Shown here: one piece after another, positions 34,463 through 47,539 of the stretch
How the letters are laid out: each line of letters opens with the position of its first letter
Position numbering within the stretch: the first letter of the stretch is position 1
Source: Platerodrilus igneus
Taxonomy: Eukaryota; Arthropoda; Insecta; Coleoptera; Lycidae
Assembly (NCBI GenBank): GCA_036346225.1
Contig: JARFIW010001324.1
Coordinates: forward strand, 310,001-374,000
Direction of reading: 5' to 3'
Length of the DNA stretch: 64,000 bases
The notes under the pieces: generated by a model
What the model was told of the DNA's origin: nothing
What the model saw: only the letters and a program-made list of their open reading frames with translations
Database searches by the model: none
Translations under genes and position numbers: made by a program

Positions 34463-36220
34463 TCTGAATCTAAGAAGAAATGCCGGCAGTACAGTCTTTT
34501 GTATTTGAAATATGGATTTAGCACTCTCCTGTAAACCCATCATTACCCATGTGTTTACTTTGCCAAAAGTTTTCTCAAATGAAGCCATAAAGCCTTCTAG
34601 GCTACAAGAACATTTAAATAAAATGCATACTGATAAAAGGACAAAGATTTGTCCTATTTTCAAGAACTGCAGAAGAAATATTTGAAACAGCCAACTATAT
34701 CAAACCTATTTGCGTCGTCTTCTAAACAAGAAGATGATGGACTACGAGCATCATATAACATTTCATTGTTAATCGCAAAAACGGGAAAACCACATACCAT
34801 TGGCGAGGAACTTATCTTGCCGGCAGTCAGAGAGGTAATAAAACTGTTCTTCATCATAAGACATCGGCAGATGTCATCAGAAAAATTCCTCTGAGTAATA
34901 ACTCAGTGCAAAGGAGAATAGACGAAATGGCTCAAGACGTTGAAATATCATTATGCGATTACTTAAAACTTGCAATTTTTCCATTCAACTTGATGAATCC
35001 ACTCTACCAAATAACGAAGTACTGCTGTTATCATACGTTCGGTTCATAAAAGACGAAAAAATTTATCAAGAGTTATTATTTGCAAAAATTTGGAAACTGA
35101 TACAAAGGGAGAAACGATATTTAATACCATGAGTACGTTTTTCAAGAGAAAGAAATACCTATGCATAATATTTTGTCGGCAGCTACTGATGGTGCTCCAG
35201 CAATGACGGGACGTCACAAGGGTTTCATAGCTCATTTGAAACAAGCAGTACCAAATGTACTCGCTATACATTGTATTATTCATCGTCAGCACTTGGTTGC
35301 AAAAATCTGAACGAACGTTTGCATTCGTCGCTTCATTACGTTATTAGAGCAGTAAATACGATTAGAAGCAATTCATTGCATGACAGATTATTTAGCCAAC
35401 TTTGTAGTGAAAATGATGAAGATTACAATCGCTTGCTGCTGCACACAGAAGTTCGTTGGCTCTCAAAAGGTACTTGTTTGAACCGTTTTTCAACTATTTG
35501 ATTCAGTACTGGACTTTCTTGAAAACAGAAACGAAAAATTGCGCGAAAACCTGATTATACATAAAATGACATCGCTTATTTGACAGACTTGTTTAAAATA
35601 TTTAATGAAGTCAATTTACAATTGCAAGGTGACGAATTGAATTTAATTAAAACAAAAACGTCATAGCTGCTTTTGTGGGAAAACTTCTTCTATTCAAACG
35701 AAATCTAGGGAGAGGTGAGTACAGCCACTTTCCCACATTATCAGCAGTCTCTGCAAAACATGAAGATTTACTTACTTACTGCCAACACTTGGACGTTCTT
35801 CATGTTGATTGTGTGGAGCGATTCCAGGATATTTTAAACATGAATATACCGGGTTGGGTTTTAGATCCTTTCGCAAATGCAGATACAGCAGAATCATCAA
35901 ATTTAGAAGAGGAACTCGTAGAACTCACAACTAACGAAGAACTAAAAGTAAAATTCAGAAATGGATATCAAGAGTTCTGGCTTCAAAAACCAATACCAGT
36001 TCTTTACCCTGGATTGTGGTCAAGAGTACAGATATTCTTAATTGCATTTCCTTCATCTTATTTGGCTGAGCGTGGGTTCAGTGCAGTAGCTAATTTATTG
36101 TCTAAGAAAAGGAACAGACTGCACATTACTGAACGTGGCGATTTGCGGCTGATGTTAACGAAATTGGAACCCGACATTAGCAAATTGTTAAAACTTCACC
36201 AGCCTCAACTATCTCATTAA
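34463..36220 (+). pseudogene. hAT transposase, ZBED5/FAM200-like
   Basis: A BED-type zinc finger (C-L-L-C with H-x3-4-H about 20 codons on) is readable near 34540-34630. The catalytic core follows in shifting frames: Q-L-D-E-S-T (34985-35005), A-T-D-G-A-P-A-M-T-G (35185-35210) and E-V-R-W-L-S-K-G (35448-35475). The C-terminal 181-codon piece (35675-36220) carries the hAT dimerisation region with Y-L-A-E-R-G-F-S-A-V. At least four frameshifts separate the pieces. The order and motifs are those of the ZBED5-type hAT transposases. No active protein can be made as read. Confidence 0.9.
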
Positions 36221-36409
36221 TTTTTCTTCTTAATCTTTTTCTGTTTATTATGTATTCATATTTAAGTTTTAATAAACAAGTTTGTACTACAATTGATAGT
36301 CGTTTTAATTAAGGTTTACTTTTGCGATTTTTAATATATATACCTTGTCCAACGCTTTAGTGAACGCTTGTAATAGCAGTCAAAAGTGCAACGTTCGTAT
36401 ATGAGTATC

Positions 36410-36411
<2 letters not shown>

Positions 36412-36460
<49 letters not shown>
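36412..36460. repeat. (AT)n microsatellite inside the hAT element
   Basis: About 24 AT units between the transposase stop and the right TIR. Confidence 0.95.
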
Positions 36461-36463
<3 letters not shown>

Positions 36464-36967
36464 AGATAGATACTATGCAACAATATTTTAATATTCGTTA
36501 TAATGCACTATGATGAGGAGGGGGGCGTTGGAAGTTTTTTTTCCAGTAGAGGGGGCGTTGGTTCAGAAAAGGTTGGGAACCTATGCTCTAAACCAACAAA
36601 CTAATTTATTATACAGCTAATATTTTCAATTAAAAAACCAATTGATTCATAAATCTTAAATACTAATTGAAATGTCAAAGTGAATGGTAGACTAATTAAA
36701 GTTCTATTACTTAATTATGAGCAACACGTTTAAACACTAAACATCCATGCACAAAACATCTAGGCTAACTAAGAGCCACTAATGCAATATCAGTAATAAC
36801 CTAAAACAATCGTAGTAATTGGGAGTACAGATTTTATGGCCACAAAAGGTGCAGTGCTGGATAAAAGTTCTGTAAATAAGTTTAACCCATTATAAAGCTC
36901 GTGCATAGATTTGCACGATACACCTAATTTTGATAGGACGTGACATTAGAATAACACCTAACTAATT

Positions 36968-37130
36968 TATAAGAAGCAACCAGTATGTTGCCACAGTAAT
37001 TACTATAATAGAGATACTCAACCAGCACACTACTAAAACAATTTTAACTATAAGAAGCAACCAAAATGTGGCTACAATAATTATTGTAATAACGGTAATC
37101 AACTAGCACACTACTAGAATTATTTTTAAA
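36968..37130. repeat. About 80-bp tandem duplication
   Basis: Two adjacent copies share TATAAGAAGCAACCA, TGTTGCCAC/TGTGGCTAC and AGCACACTACTA. Non-coding. Confidence 0.7.
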
Positions 37131-37384
37131 TAGCTGGATCAATTGTACATAACTTCATCTAACCATACATGCACTGCAATTTTTCTAAGAAATACAACCT
37201 GAGATTTCACCGCTGAAACTAATTGTAAAGATTCACGATAGATTCAACTACCAGAGGTAGTAAAGAGTAAAGTTGTAATAACAAATGGAGCTAGCACCAT
37301 AAACATAACTTGCAATAGGGCGGTCCATACACCTTGCATTTGCAGTATATCCATACGTTCGGGGGTATTTTGCATTAACAAGTA

Positions 37385-37915
37385 ACTACTAACTGGCTCT
37401 GGAACCATCATCAACATTAGGTCTTCAGTCCTGGAACTGGTTAGACGCGTAACCTCATTGTTTCCTATTCTGAACTAACCTACAAATTTCCCTAAAATTT
37501 GCACAACCTGTATCCATCACTATCTGTTCTAGGGCTTCATGAATCTTCTTTTTCCTATCTCTGCTTGTAATATATCCCGTACTATTCCCCAAAAATACCT
37601 TGGAACGTATTCTACCTTCTATTTCTCCTATTAGTTTTCCACAGATATCTTTATTCCCCTACTATTTCTATAACTTATTTGTTATTAACTTTGTCTGTCC
37701 ATTCTATCATCCTCATACATCTGAACCACATCATTTTCAAAGGGCTGCTACCGTTCTTCTGTCTGCTTTCTACTGTCCGTATTTCATAGGCATACTGTGC
37801 TGTGCTCCACGTATACGCTTTCAACAATTTTCTTCTTATTTCTATGTTTGTTATCTTTGATCATAGACGTTGTTCTTTCTAGTTAGATGCAGTTCGGTCC
37901 CCTTCTTTTGTTTTA
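37385..37915 (-). mobile_element. LINE 3' fragment, copy 1
   Basis: It is similar to 38450-38930 on the same strand and encodes the C-terminal tail of the reverse transcriptase ORF. The minus-strand message here is broken by stops. It abuts the next fragment, so several copies inserted into one another or arose by local duplication. Confidence 0.6.
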
Positions 37916-38240
37916 CAATTATTTACCCTATTTCTCCGACATTCAGTGGTTGTGAAGGGGAGTAAGCAGCCTGTGGCAGCCAAGTTCGCCAGCACTTGAA
38001 CATTTGCCCAATTAATATTTTTTCCAATATATCCTTTCGCACAATCAACATTAGTTGCAGATATTTCACATCCAACACTTGTGGTTGTTTATAATAATCA
38101 TCAGATTTATGTGTGCTTATTCTTTCGTCATTAGGGATTTCTGTCCGAGACTGGTTGGACGCGTACCTACACATATTTAAATTCTGAGCTAGCCTACACA
38201 GTTCCCTGAAATTCCCACACAGCCTATATACCGCTCCTTT
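37916..38240 (-). mobile_element. LINE 3' fragment, copy 2
   Basis: It starts with the family 3' end (ATTCAGTGG, GTGAAGGGG, TTAAG/AGTAAGCAGCCTGTGG) and includes an 83-codon minus-strand piece (37923-38174) with Y-A-S-N-Q-S-R, the same C-terminal motif as copy 3. It is truncated after about 320 bp. Confidence 0.65.
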
Positions 38241-38264
38241 CTCCTTCTATTGTTTTCTAATGAT

Positions 38265-40390
38265 ATGCACTATTTCAACTAGATTCAGTGGTATGTGAAG
38301 GGTGTTAAGCAGCCTGTGGCTGCCACGATCCCCCAACACTTAGACATTTGCCGAATTAATAGTTTTCCAGTAAATCCTTTCATACAATTAACATTTTTCG
38401 TGAATATTGCACTACCAATACCTGTAGTTGCTTATAATAATCATCATGTTTAAAAGTACAGTTATTTTTTCGTCATTAGTTTCTCCATCTCGCGACTGGT
38501 TGGACGCATACCTACACTGATTTCTATCCTGAGCTAGCCTACGCATTTCCCAGAAATTCTTACATCCTACATCTTTCAATATTTGTGTGCAATAGTCTAA
38601 CCTAGGTCTACTTCTACTTCTCTTTTTTCCTATCTCTGTATCTAATATATTCCGTACTATTTTCTCATGCCATAGCATGTGGCCTATCATCCTACCTCTC
38701 CTATTTTTTACCGGCTTCCACAATTTCCTTCTTCCCCTACCATTTCTAGTACCTCTTCATCATTCGTCTGTAGCACCACATTTCAAAGGCTTCTACCTTT
38801 TTCTTGCCCGCTTCTCCTACTGTCCAGGCTTCGGAGCCGTACAGTGCTGTGCTCCACACATGTTTTAAGCAATCTTTTCCTTGTTTCTATGTTTGTTTCC
38901 TTTGAACACAGTAGTTGCTTTTTCTTGTTAAATGTAGCATGACCTTGTGCTAATCTTTGTTTTATGTCTTTTGCGCTTTCCCAATCTTGCGTTATTTGGC
39001 TTCCTACAAAGCAGAAATCCTTAACCTCCTATAAGTTCTTGTTGCCTATTTGTATTTGTTCTTGATTTATTTTCCCCCCTCTTTGCATACTAGTAGTTTA
39101 GTTTTATTTTTGTTAATTAGCATACCGTATCTCTCTGTTAGAACAGTTTCCATTTCATGAAAAGCAGCTTCTAACTCTTCCTTGTTAGATGCTAATACTG
39201 CTATATCATCTGCAAATCTAAGCATATCAATCTTTTGTCCCTGCATAGTAATTCCAAATCTCTTCCTGCATTTGACCATATTCATTGCCTCTCCAATATA
39301 TAAGTTAAAAATTAATGGGGATAAGGCACATTCCTGTCTCACCCCTTTCTTAATATTTACTTCTATACGTTCCTGCTCTAATTCTGTTACTGCTGTTTGC
39401 TCTTTGTATAAGCTATGTACAATTGGTCTATCCCTAAAACTCATTCCAATCTTTTTGAGTATTTAGAACATTTTTTTCCATTTTACATTGTCGAATGCTT
39501 TTCCCAGGTCTACAAACCCTATGTACACGCTCTCCCATTTTTCTATTGTTTTCTCCATTATCACTCTTAGAGCTAAAATGGCCTCTGTGTTCCCCTGTTT
39601 CGCCTAAACCCAAATTGATCTTCTCCTAGTATTTCTTCAACTCGTTTTTCCATTGGTTTTTGTACAATTCTAGTTAATATTTTTCATACGTGTGCTGTCA
39701 AACTTATTGTTCAAAAGTTTTCACATCTACCTGCGCCTTTCTTTTTGGTATAGTTACTATAATATTGCGTTTGAAATCTTTGGGTATTTCTCCTGTCTCG
39801 TACATATAACTAACAAGTTAGAAGAGATGTTCTATTACTGCTTGTCCAGCAGTTTTAGAGTTTCTGCTTGCACCTTATCTGTACTCGGCGCCTTACCATT
39901 TTTCATACACTTTAATGCAAATTCAAACTCATCTCTAAGAATAGGTACCTCAAGTCATCCTTTTCAGTGTCTGATTCCTGTTCTAATGCTGTTAGTTTTT
40001 CTCCTGCATATAAATTCCCTGTATATTGTTGCCATCAATCCACTTTCTCTACATTCTCCTCCCGCGTCCGTTTTATTTTTGCTATATGGTTTTATATTCA
40101 TTCTAATTAGTTTGTATGCTTCATCTGTCTTTCCTATTTCCATCTTAGTTTGTACCTCTTTGCACTTTCCACCAGTTCATTGTTCTTTAGCTTTCTTGCA
40201 TTTGCGAGTAATTTCCAATTGTATGGCTTTGTATCTCTGTTTTCGTGTTTCGTCTGATCTATTTTTGTATTTTTGTCTTTCTTCTATTAAATTCAGGATA
40301 TCCTTTGTTGTCCATGGTTTCTTATTGTCTTTTTGTATGTACCCCAGAATATCTCTGGCCGCTATGTCTAAGCTGGCTTTAATGTTATTG
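38265..40390 (-). mobile_element. LINE, 5'-truncated, copy 3 (longest)
   Basis: Non-LTR retrotransposon read right to left. A linker with K-P-W-T-T-K-D-I-L-N-L-I lies at about 40310-40270. Next is the RT with G-V-R-Q-E-C-A-L-S-P-L-I-F-N and the catalytic L-R-F-A-D-D-I-A box (39067-39444). The C-terminal R-R-G-R-M-I-G-H-M-L and R-P-R-L-D-Y region is at 38412-38723, followed by the 3' tail near 38270. The endonuclease is missing. The type (F-A-D-D plus a G-H-x-L-R-H-like C-terminus) is common in insects; I am unsure of the clade (RTE- or CR1-related). Internal stops and frameshifts mean it is dead. Confidence 0.85.
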
Positions 40391-42129
40391 CTCCTGAACC
40401 AAGACCCTAAAAATAATCCAAATATGACAAGAAGTGTTGAGAACTTACTACTTACCACCAATGTGGGTAATGTATCGAAAGCTTAATAAAACAACGCTCA
40501 ACTGGCTTGGAAACGGCGATGACGTTGAATCTGCCAAATGCGTAATAATTAAATTCCTTGCACTTCAACAGCAAGATAATTAATTTCAAACGAGACGCTA
40601 TTTCTTTGGTTAAATCCCTCAATGCGTCGTGTCTGTACAAAGGTAAAAATTCAAGAGAGTCATACCTTGGATCTTTACTAACGACCCGGTGATAACATAT
40701 TGACACAAATAAAACCACCATGTTTTTAGGAAGGAAACAGAATGGAACCAGGCAGTGCTAGTAACGAAAGTTTACAAACAGTTTTATTACTAAAAATAAC
40801 ATTTTACATATTAGAAACATAGGAGAAAATCGTAGGCTGCCAAACCAGAACAGACCAATACTACAGAATGTTTTAACAAATAGACTTAAGAACATTTTAA
40901 CAAACAGAATATAAAAGTAAACACAGGAGGCGTTACAATGTAGATGACAGTGAAATTATTAATATTGATATGTCATACCATAATTTTCCCAAATATAGGG
41001 GACCTTTTTACAAATTTTAGTAATATGAAGTAGAATTAATGTTACATAGTTACAATACAAAGTGAACCTCAAACGATATCATAAGCAATTTAAACATTGC
41101 AGAAGTAACTTAAAACACATACCCTTAGTTAGTGGCATTCACCACTATCGAGTTACGATAATTAATCGTATCGTTCAATACAAAGTAAAAATGTTTTATT
41201 GTATTTATTCAGATTGATTAGAAAATGCAACAGCAATGGTCAAATGACGTTCGCGTGAGTTCACGCTTGATTTACGCGATAGGAATGTTTTATAATGTCA
41301 CAATCCACCAAATACATAAAATGGTGGGGTAATTACAGACGAGAGACAATGGATAGAAAACCATGAATTTAGTTATTCGCAAGCCATAAACATAAACACA
41401 TGTGAAGATATACGTTAAGAGGTTTTTCGAGTACACCCCTTTGGTTATGAACGGTTATGCATGTGACCAGAACCTGAAGATTTTCTACAGGACCCACAAC
41501 ACTATTAGATTTGGTCGATTTGGTTCCAAGCAATATAAATTGTAAAAAAGGACCCAATGGCAAACTAATTTGATCTTGACTATATGGAAACCCTAGCCAT
41601 CTGTATGTGTAACTGTATCACACCTCCTTGGAAATTGTTTTTTTGTTGGTGGCGTTTATGCATGACGTTTGTTCAATCAATATTGATAAAATTATACAAC
41701 GTCCAATAGTAATTAAAGTACAGTGCTAAGTTAGTATTAGATATAAAACTTGGACATTTCAAGTTTTATTTGAATATTTGAATCGTGTGGTAAATTATTA
41801 TTGTGAACGATCAAAGCTATGGTTAATTAAATATAAACTAAATTATGTAATTTCACAAGTTTCTGTGTGTATTTGTTTACGGGAATATTATTAAGTTGCT
41901 GATATTTAAATTGATTAGGTAAATTTAAAATTTTTTATGAATAGTTGTCTACAGAAAACATGAGATAATACATTATTAAAATAAATTTGAGGTGACGCAC
42001 TAAGTTGAAATTCCTTGTTTTATTTTTCAGGCAGTTGGGTAACATTTTGTAAAAGTAGTTCCATTTCACCAGAAAGCCAACATAATTAAAATCCGCAGGA
42101 ACACTCGTCGTCTAGGAGATTTCTACCAG
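40391..42129. other. AT-rich stretch without recognised genes
   Basis: ORFs of 64-89 codons on the minus strand (40452-40721, 41369-41563) have no known motif. No repeats seen. Confidence 0.35.
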
Positions 42130-42350
42130 ACTGGATTGGATTTAACGAGTTGGCGCCTATAAATTTGAGTGCCGAGAGTTTATCAAGTTATGTGTTATTG
42201 ATACCGTAGCTTTTAATACCACTTAGTTAATTGTTACACTTTTCAATATTTTTCAGATTTTCTTTTATTATTTCTATAGGGACCCATCCCGCACCACTGT
42301 CATTAGCCAATTCGCTTTGAATTTGGTACGCGATTCTTGCCACTTTTGGG
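42130..42350. repeat. Dispersed repeat R3, copy 2
   Basis: Same ordered blocks as 29380-29600: TTGGCGCC near 42154, TTTCTATAG at about 42280, then CCGCACCACT and ATTAGCC. In this copy the segment after TCTATAG is open for 15 codons up to a donor-like GTACGC. Confidence 0.5.
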
Positions 42351-43939
42351 CGAGTCCAAATTTAATAGCGTAATTCTTCATTCAGCCGCAATAACCTCTA
42401 TCAATCCAGTTATTTGAAAGTGTTAGTTTAACCACTGTCGATCATCAGCATGAAAATTAACTGATGCCCCATTTAATTGTATGCGCATGTCCCGTATTTT
42501 AGTACAAGGTAGATCATTTAGCATGTTACTAAAGTGTTTGTAGAGAAGCCTAAGAATATCCTGCCATTTAATCTATTGGGTACTCATACTGGACCCAAAA
42601 GTTGGTTTCTATAATGCCTAGTCACACATTGAATAAAAAGCGATATTGGTGTAAAGATTCATATTTGTATTAGTTGGTTTTCTACCGAATAAAAATGCAT
42701 GTTGTGTTGATTTTAAAATAGCCACTCTTCACAAATCTAGCTTCGTCTTGCCATAAAATTTTTTTTGTAAAAGTAAGATTCAAGTGTATAAAACAATTGC
42801 TAAAATTGACACGTACATAAAAGCGTTTGTAAATTCTTCTGGTTGTTTTTGACCTAAAGGCTCATTTAATTAACTGAAATTAGTAAACTTATTTCAACCA
42901 CCTAATGATTCATTAAATAACGCACTCGCGCTACATACAGTATTCATTATTTTGTGTTTTGTCCAGTCGATCACCTTCCTTGGTTGCGCAGAAAATAATG
43001 CCACTTAGTGCATTAGATCAGGAATACTTTCAATACAATTTTATGAAACAGAAGCAGAATCAGTGCGGAAGTGGAGAAATCGTCTTGTGAGAGCAATACT
43101 TCAACCTTTAGCTGAGTCGATTATTTAGTTTGGAAAATAAGATAATCATGCCTGTTTCTATTTAATCATAATTCAAATTCAATTTAGAATCTCGTTCAAG
43201 GTTTACTTCGTTTACCGTATAACTCTAAAATATTACGTTAAATTATAATAGACTCAATATCCTGAAACACCCTGCAAAGGAAAATATATAAACTCGAGAA
43301 GGGAGGTAATTCTGACTACAGTAAAATGGCTTCTGTAGAAAAATGTTCATCCCCCAAACAAATACCGCGTTTTTAAATGTTCTCTCACAGCGGAGTCTGT
43401 AGCAAAATTTAATTAACTAAAAATCCTCTGACTTATTATTAATACCCACAAACCGTTGAAAAGGGAAGTATTTAGCTTGATTTCACAGATCTTTGTTAAT
43501 AAAAATTGTCGCTTGTAAAAACGAATTACTGAATCTATTCGTATGTATTGTGGGTAATTATCTTTTAAAATATTTTACGCAGAGCGTCGTTTAAATACTG
43601 GTACATAAATTGTACATAACAGTTGTAGTTACGTTTGAGCAGTTGCTCATTAATCACTGTGGACAGGGATCTAACTTATGTTGAAACGCTTCAATGAAAA
43701 TCAACCGGTTTCCTTCTATGCTGTTTCTGTTAACTATGCCAAAACTACATTCTCCACTCATAGATACAGTTATAAAGGCACTAAAGTAGGACATTTATTA
43801 AACCTAACGTTATAATGCAGCGAATTTCAAATTCGAGATTTAAAAAACCAGTGCAAAATAACACGTGGCAGCATTACGTTTCGTAGTTTGTTTGCAGTTC
43901 GTTAGTTTGTATTTGACGTTTGAAAACAGAGTGTCGAAT
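42351..43939. other. AT-rich stretch without recognised genes
   Basis: Nothing recognisable on either strand apart from short open frames. Confidence 0.35.
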
Positions 43940-44640
43940 GGAATCAAACGAATACTTCCGCAATAACCTCCTCTTTGAATTTAATTAAAGCGCGAAGACA
44001 TCCGAAATAACTTGAAGCATCAATGCCGACTGGAGATAGAATGCCATTGGAAAAAGACAGAAAAGGGTTCGCTTTTGCTTCTGCGAGAGTAATTTTGATA
44101 CAGAGCTTCTACACGTGTTAGAAAGCATACGCACTTTGGTAAACGTCGTTTAAAAACCGTTGTCCATGGTTATTTAAATCAATCAACCAGGCGATGACAA
44201 ATGCGAAGCTCTCAGATTATTCACTATCCTGCGATATATTCATTTCATGGACAATTCTCAAAAATTGGGGACACTTATACCGTATTCTCTAGCAAAACGA
44301 CATAAAGCAGCGGATGGTTCATCTGTGCATCCTTGCTTGATTTCAATTAGTTGGATTAAAAACTACTTGACCAATCTTGTCAAAGACCATTACTGATGAC
44401 TAACACAAGATGTTTATGTAAACATTAAAAAAAAGAACGGAATCGTTGCGCTTTGATAAAAATAACTACCTGCACAAAAGTTTCGCCCTATCTACAGAAT
44501 ACAATGATATGCACTTGGTGGAACACAGGTTGTGTTGTATACCGCAAATTGCTTCAAAGAGAAGTGATCAACACTGCTAGTACGTTAGGTATGCAAAGAC
44601 TAACTAGTAGAAATCAGTTTATAAATTTCATTTAGTTAAA
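43940..44640 (+). pseudogene. mariner-like transposase remnant
   Basis: Pieces in several frames match the order of mariner transposases: a helix-turn-helix-like start near 43940-44000, then L-I-P-Y-S-L (about 44265-44285), H-P-C near 44325, and a D-E-K-W-like region degraded at 44395-44420. The 60-codon ORF 44453-44635 has M-I-C-T-W-W-N-T-G-C-V-V-Y-R-K-L-L, matching the W-W-D-x-x-G-V-V-Y-Y-E-L-L core around the second catalytic Asp, here Asn. TIRs not found. Dead. Confidence 0.65.
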
Positions 44641-45894
44641 TGAGCTTATAGTATAAAAGCTGCCCCTAAAATTTATTGAAGCTTTAGTAGTGTATGTTTA
44701 ATAACGTGACTATTTCAATCAGATATTACATTAGAATAAAGAATTAAAATAGTGACGCACGTTGTACCTTTTTATACAACCAGTAATAGAGATCGAGACC
44801 TTACATTCCTCGTATTTAATTAGAGAAGTACAGATAAATCTTGGTAATTAACAGGCATAAGAAATTTTATTTGTACACACTTACACGAGTTTTAAAACAT
44901 ACTATTGAATTATAGAATTAAGCAAAACATCATATACCGATGTGTCGCGAACGTAAACAAATGACGCTGCTTTCGGTATGCAATATAAATATGCAAAAAT
45001 AAGAATACCAGTCACATAGATGAAAGTTCATTGACTTCGAAAACCGAGCAGTTCGACGCAATACCCCGTGTGAATAAAAAATAGAATGCATTTACCCTAA
45101 GACGAGAAACTTATGAAACCCACGGATATTATTAAGAGAGGATCATTCAATCTTCCATCTCAATTATAAAGCTTCATATTTAAGTGACAGTATTAAACCC
45201 AGGAATTGTTTGTAAATAAGTTCCCAAACGGGAGTGACATGTAAAATTAAAAATACCACTACAAGTCAAAGTGCCTCGGCATCGGAAGCTTTCAGGCAAC
45301 GTTAAGTTGGAGTACTTGATTACTGCAAACATTTTTCTGCACTAAAAGATCGTTCGGAGCTTAGTAGAGAACCAACAGAACCTGTAAGTTATTGAATTTT
45401 AGTTTTCTATCTGCTAAAGATTACATGCTGTTCTACAATTAATACTTGCGATCCGTTGTAATAATAGGAATAAGTAAAACTTATTATCAAGAAGACCTTT
45501 TACATTGGTGTACGCTTATTTACAGCGTATTGTAAACACAGAAATTCTCAAATGGAAAAGCACCACACCTGTATCAGGATAATTCATATGTAAAAATTAA
45601 ATTCCTTGAAGGTTTACAGTTGATAAATTTGTGTTGCTATTTTTTACATACGCACATGTTTGTCCAATTAGAAGTTGATCCTAAATTTTTTATTTGTTTG
45701 TCATTTACTGTGATATTCATGTTTAATGATATAGGGTAAGTAAACCAGACTTAAAGTTTTTGTTACTATTTGTGATTATTTTAAATTAGTTGAAACTGAA
45801 AAACGAACACAAAGCTCCATCAATCTCTATTGTAATAAGATCCGTTCAATCGTCTCTCAGAACACCCTTTTTTTAAAAAGGCTGCAAACAGTGT
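44641..45894. other. AT-rich stretch without recognised genes
   Basis: No feature supported. A donor-like GTAAGTT follows a GC-richer segment near 45380. Confidence 0.3.
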
Positions 45895-46085
45895 TTCTTT
45901 AGGTGGATTGGCACTTTAAGGCATTATTAGACAAAGACAGTTTAAAGACCTATAAGGTTGGTGTAAAAGTATTTGGTAAAAGTATTTTAATTTCTATACG
46001 CTTAACAATTTTACATTTGCTTTCATATAAACCATCACGCACCACTGAAAGCTAGCCGGTGCACTATTTTACTAATACGTCACCT
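45895..46085. repeat. Dispersed repeat R3, copy 3
   Basis: It has GGATTGGCAC, GACAAAGACAGTTTAAAG, a pyrimidine tract and ACGCACCACTGAAAGCTAGCC, in register with copies 1 and 2. The TCTATAG before the last block is changed to CATATAA. Confidence 0.45.
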
Positions 46086-47539
46086 TGCCCCTATGGAGTG
46101 GAATTTATTCAGGCACTTTACGTCAATTCAGCACGTCTTGCGAGTGCAATTCAAAGAAAACTACAAGGAAGGTTGTATTATGTAAAACCTCTTAACAATA
46201 ATACATTCCCGAACACCGTTAACTTAACAAAAGTTATTCTGATTTCTAGTTGGGAGTTTTCCAACGGTTCTCTTATTTTCCTTAAGATGCGCCTCCGAGT
46301 ATGATCTTTTCTGCTTTCTATCGAAGAATTTGGAAAGCTACACCTTGAAAACAAAAATACTTGACACTCGTACCTTGAAGTTCTGTTGTAAACTCCAAAC
46401 TAGTATATCTCTACTTGTGTGGATTGCACATAATTAGAAGGGATTATGCTGCTGATTAACAAAACTAATTATGTTAATCTCGTTATTTAAGTAAAAATTT
46501 AGGCAAAGAAAAACGTTACGGTCTTATGTGCTAACCCAATAAAATGTGGATTGCCAGAAGGGGTTTCTATTTTCCATTTATTGTACCTAAATAAAGTGTG
46601 CCATCTTATTACTTCAACTGTATAAATTATAAATGTAGGAACAGAGTAGTGTACATAGTAGCGGAAAATGCTGATCTAACTTTACGCCATGAGAAGATTG
46701 AAAATAAAATACATAATTAGCGCTTACTTAACAGAAAGTGTGTAAATCAATTTCTAAAATATTATTAAGTCTATTTTTATAACAATTGAGGGATCAGATT
46801 GTTAGAGTAGAATTTATTTAAGAAGAGCCTGTACGTCATTTGACATATGCGCAAACTTTGAAAGTCAGTGGTGTAACGGATTTATAATTTTTAGGGTTTT
46901 CAAAACACTACCATAGAGTAAATATTCTAAAATTAAATTTTATTTTGTTGGTAATGTAAATTCACATGGCGAATACGCAAAGCATAAAACACACAAAAAT
47001 TACAGCGTTTTGCACTCAGATGATGGGTCCAATACTAGTCTAATTATTCCCAAATATTTACAGAGAATCCTTCATGCACTAAAATACCGCAACAGACATC
47101 AACGATGATGGGTAGGAACAATAATTACTACACTAAGGTTTTCTGATATTCCTTTAAAATATTTATAATCGTATTTCATTTTAATAGTTTCTGCACTGCT
47201 AAATCCCACAATAACGTTAGCGTTACTTCCTTTACGAAATATGATGCAATGGACACGTTTTAAACTGTAAACCACCCAGGGGGTCGATTTTTGAAGCAAG
47301 AGGATTTCACTCAAATGAGAAAGCGGCCATGTTTTCCAATGGTACCATCAAAAGTTAATTTTTGAAATTCCCGTGAGAATAGATTAATCATTGGAAATGT
47401 TACCAATACTAGTTCGTATGGGAATTACGAATTCTCATGAGAAAAACGAGACATAACGTAATGTCAAATCTTCAATTGATAGTCTAACCTGAAGCCGCGA
47501 GAATTTTATTTATATTGCTTAGTATAGTTTTCAATTATT
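46086..47539. other. AT-rich stretch without recognised genes
   Basis: An 81-codon + ORF (46059-46304) overlapping the R3 copy and a 71-codon minus ORF (47099-47314) have no known motif. Confidence 0.3.

Larger units (their letters stand above)
33873..36585 (+). mobile_element. hAT transposon (ZBED5-like), full length with TSD
   Basis: A 2713-bp element with terminal inverted repeats CATAGGTTCCCAAC (left) and GTTGGGAACCTATG (right), flanked by the 8-bp target duplication CTCTAAAC (33865-33872 and 36586-36593). Subterminal GGGGGCG-rich stretches lie at both ends. It contains one broken transposase gene on the + strand and an AT microsatellite near its right end. The TIRs, 8-bp duplication and protein all agree on hAT. 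The ends look intact, so cross-mobilisation is conceivable. Confidence 0.95.

Noticed and set aside
39182..40486. Long + strand ORFs, including one of 264 codons (39692-40486)
   Set aside because: They are antisense shadows of the minus-strand LINE reverse transcriptase ORF.
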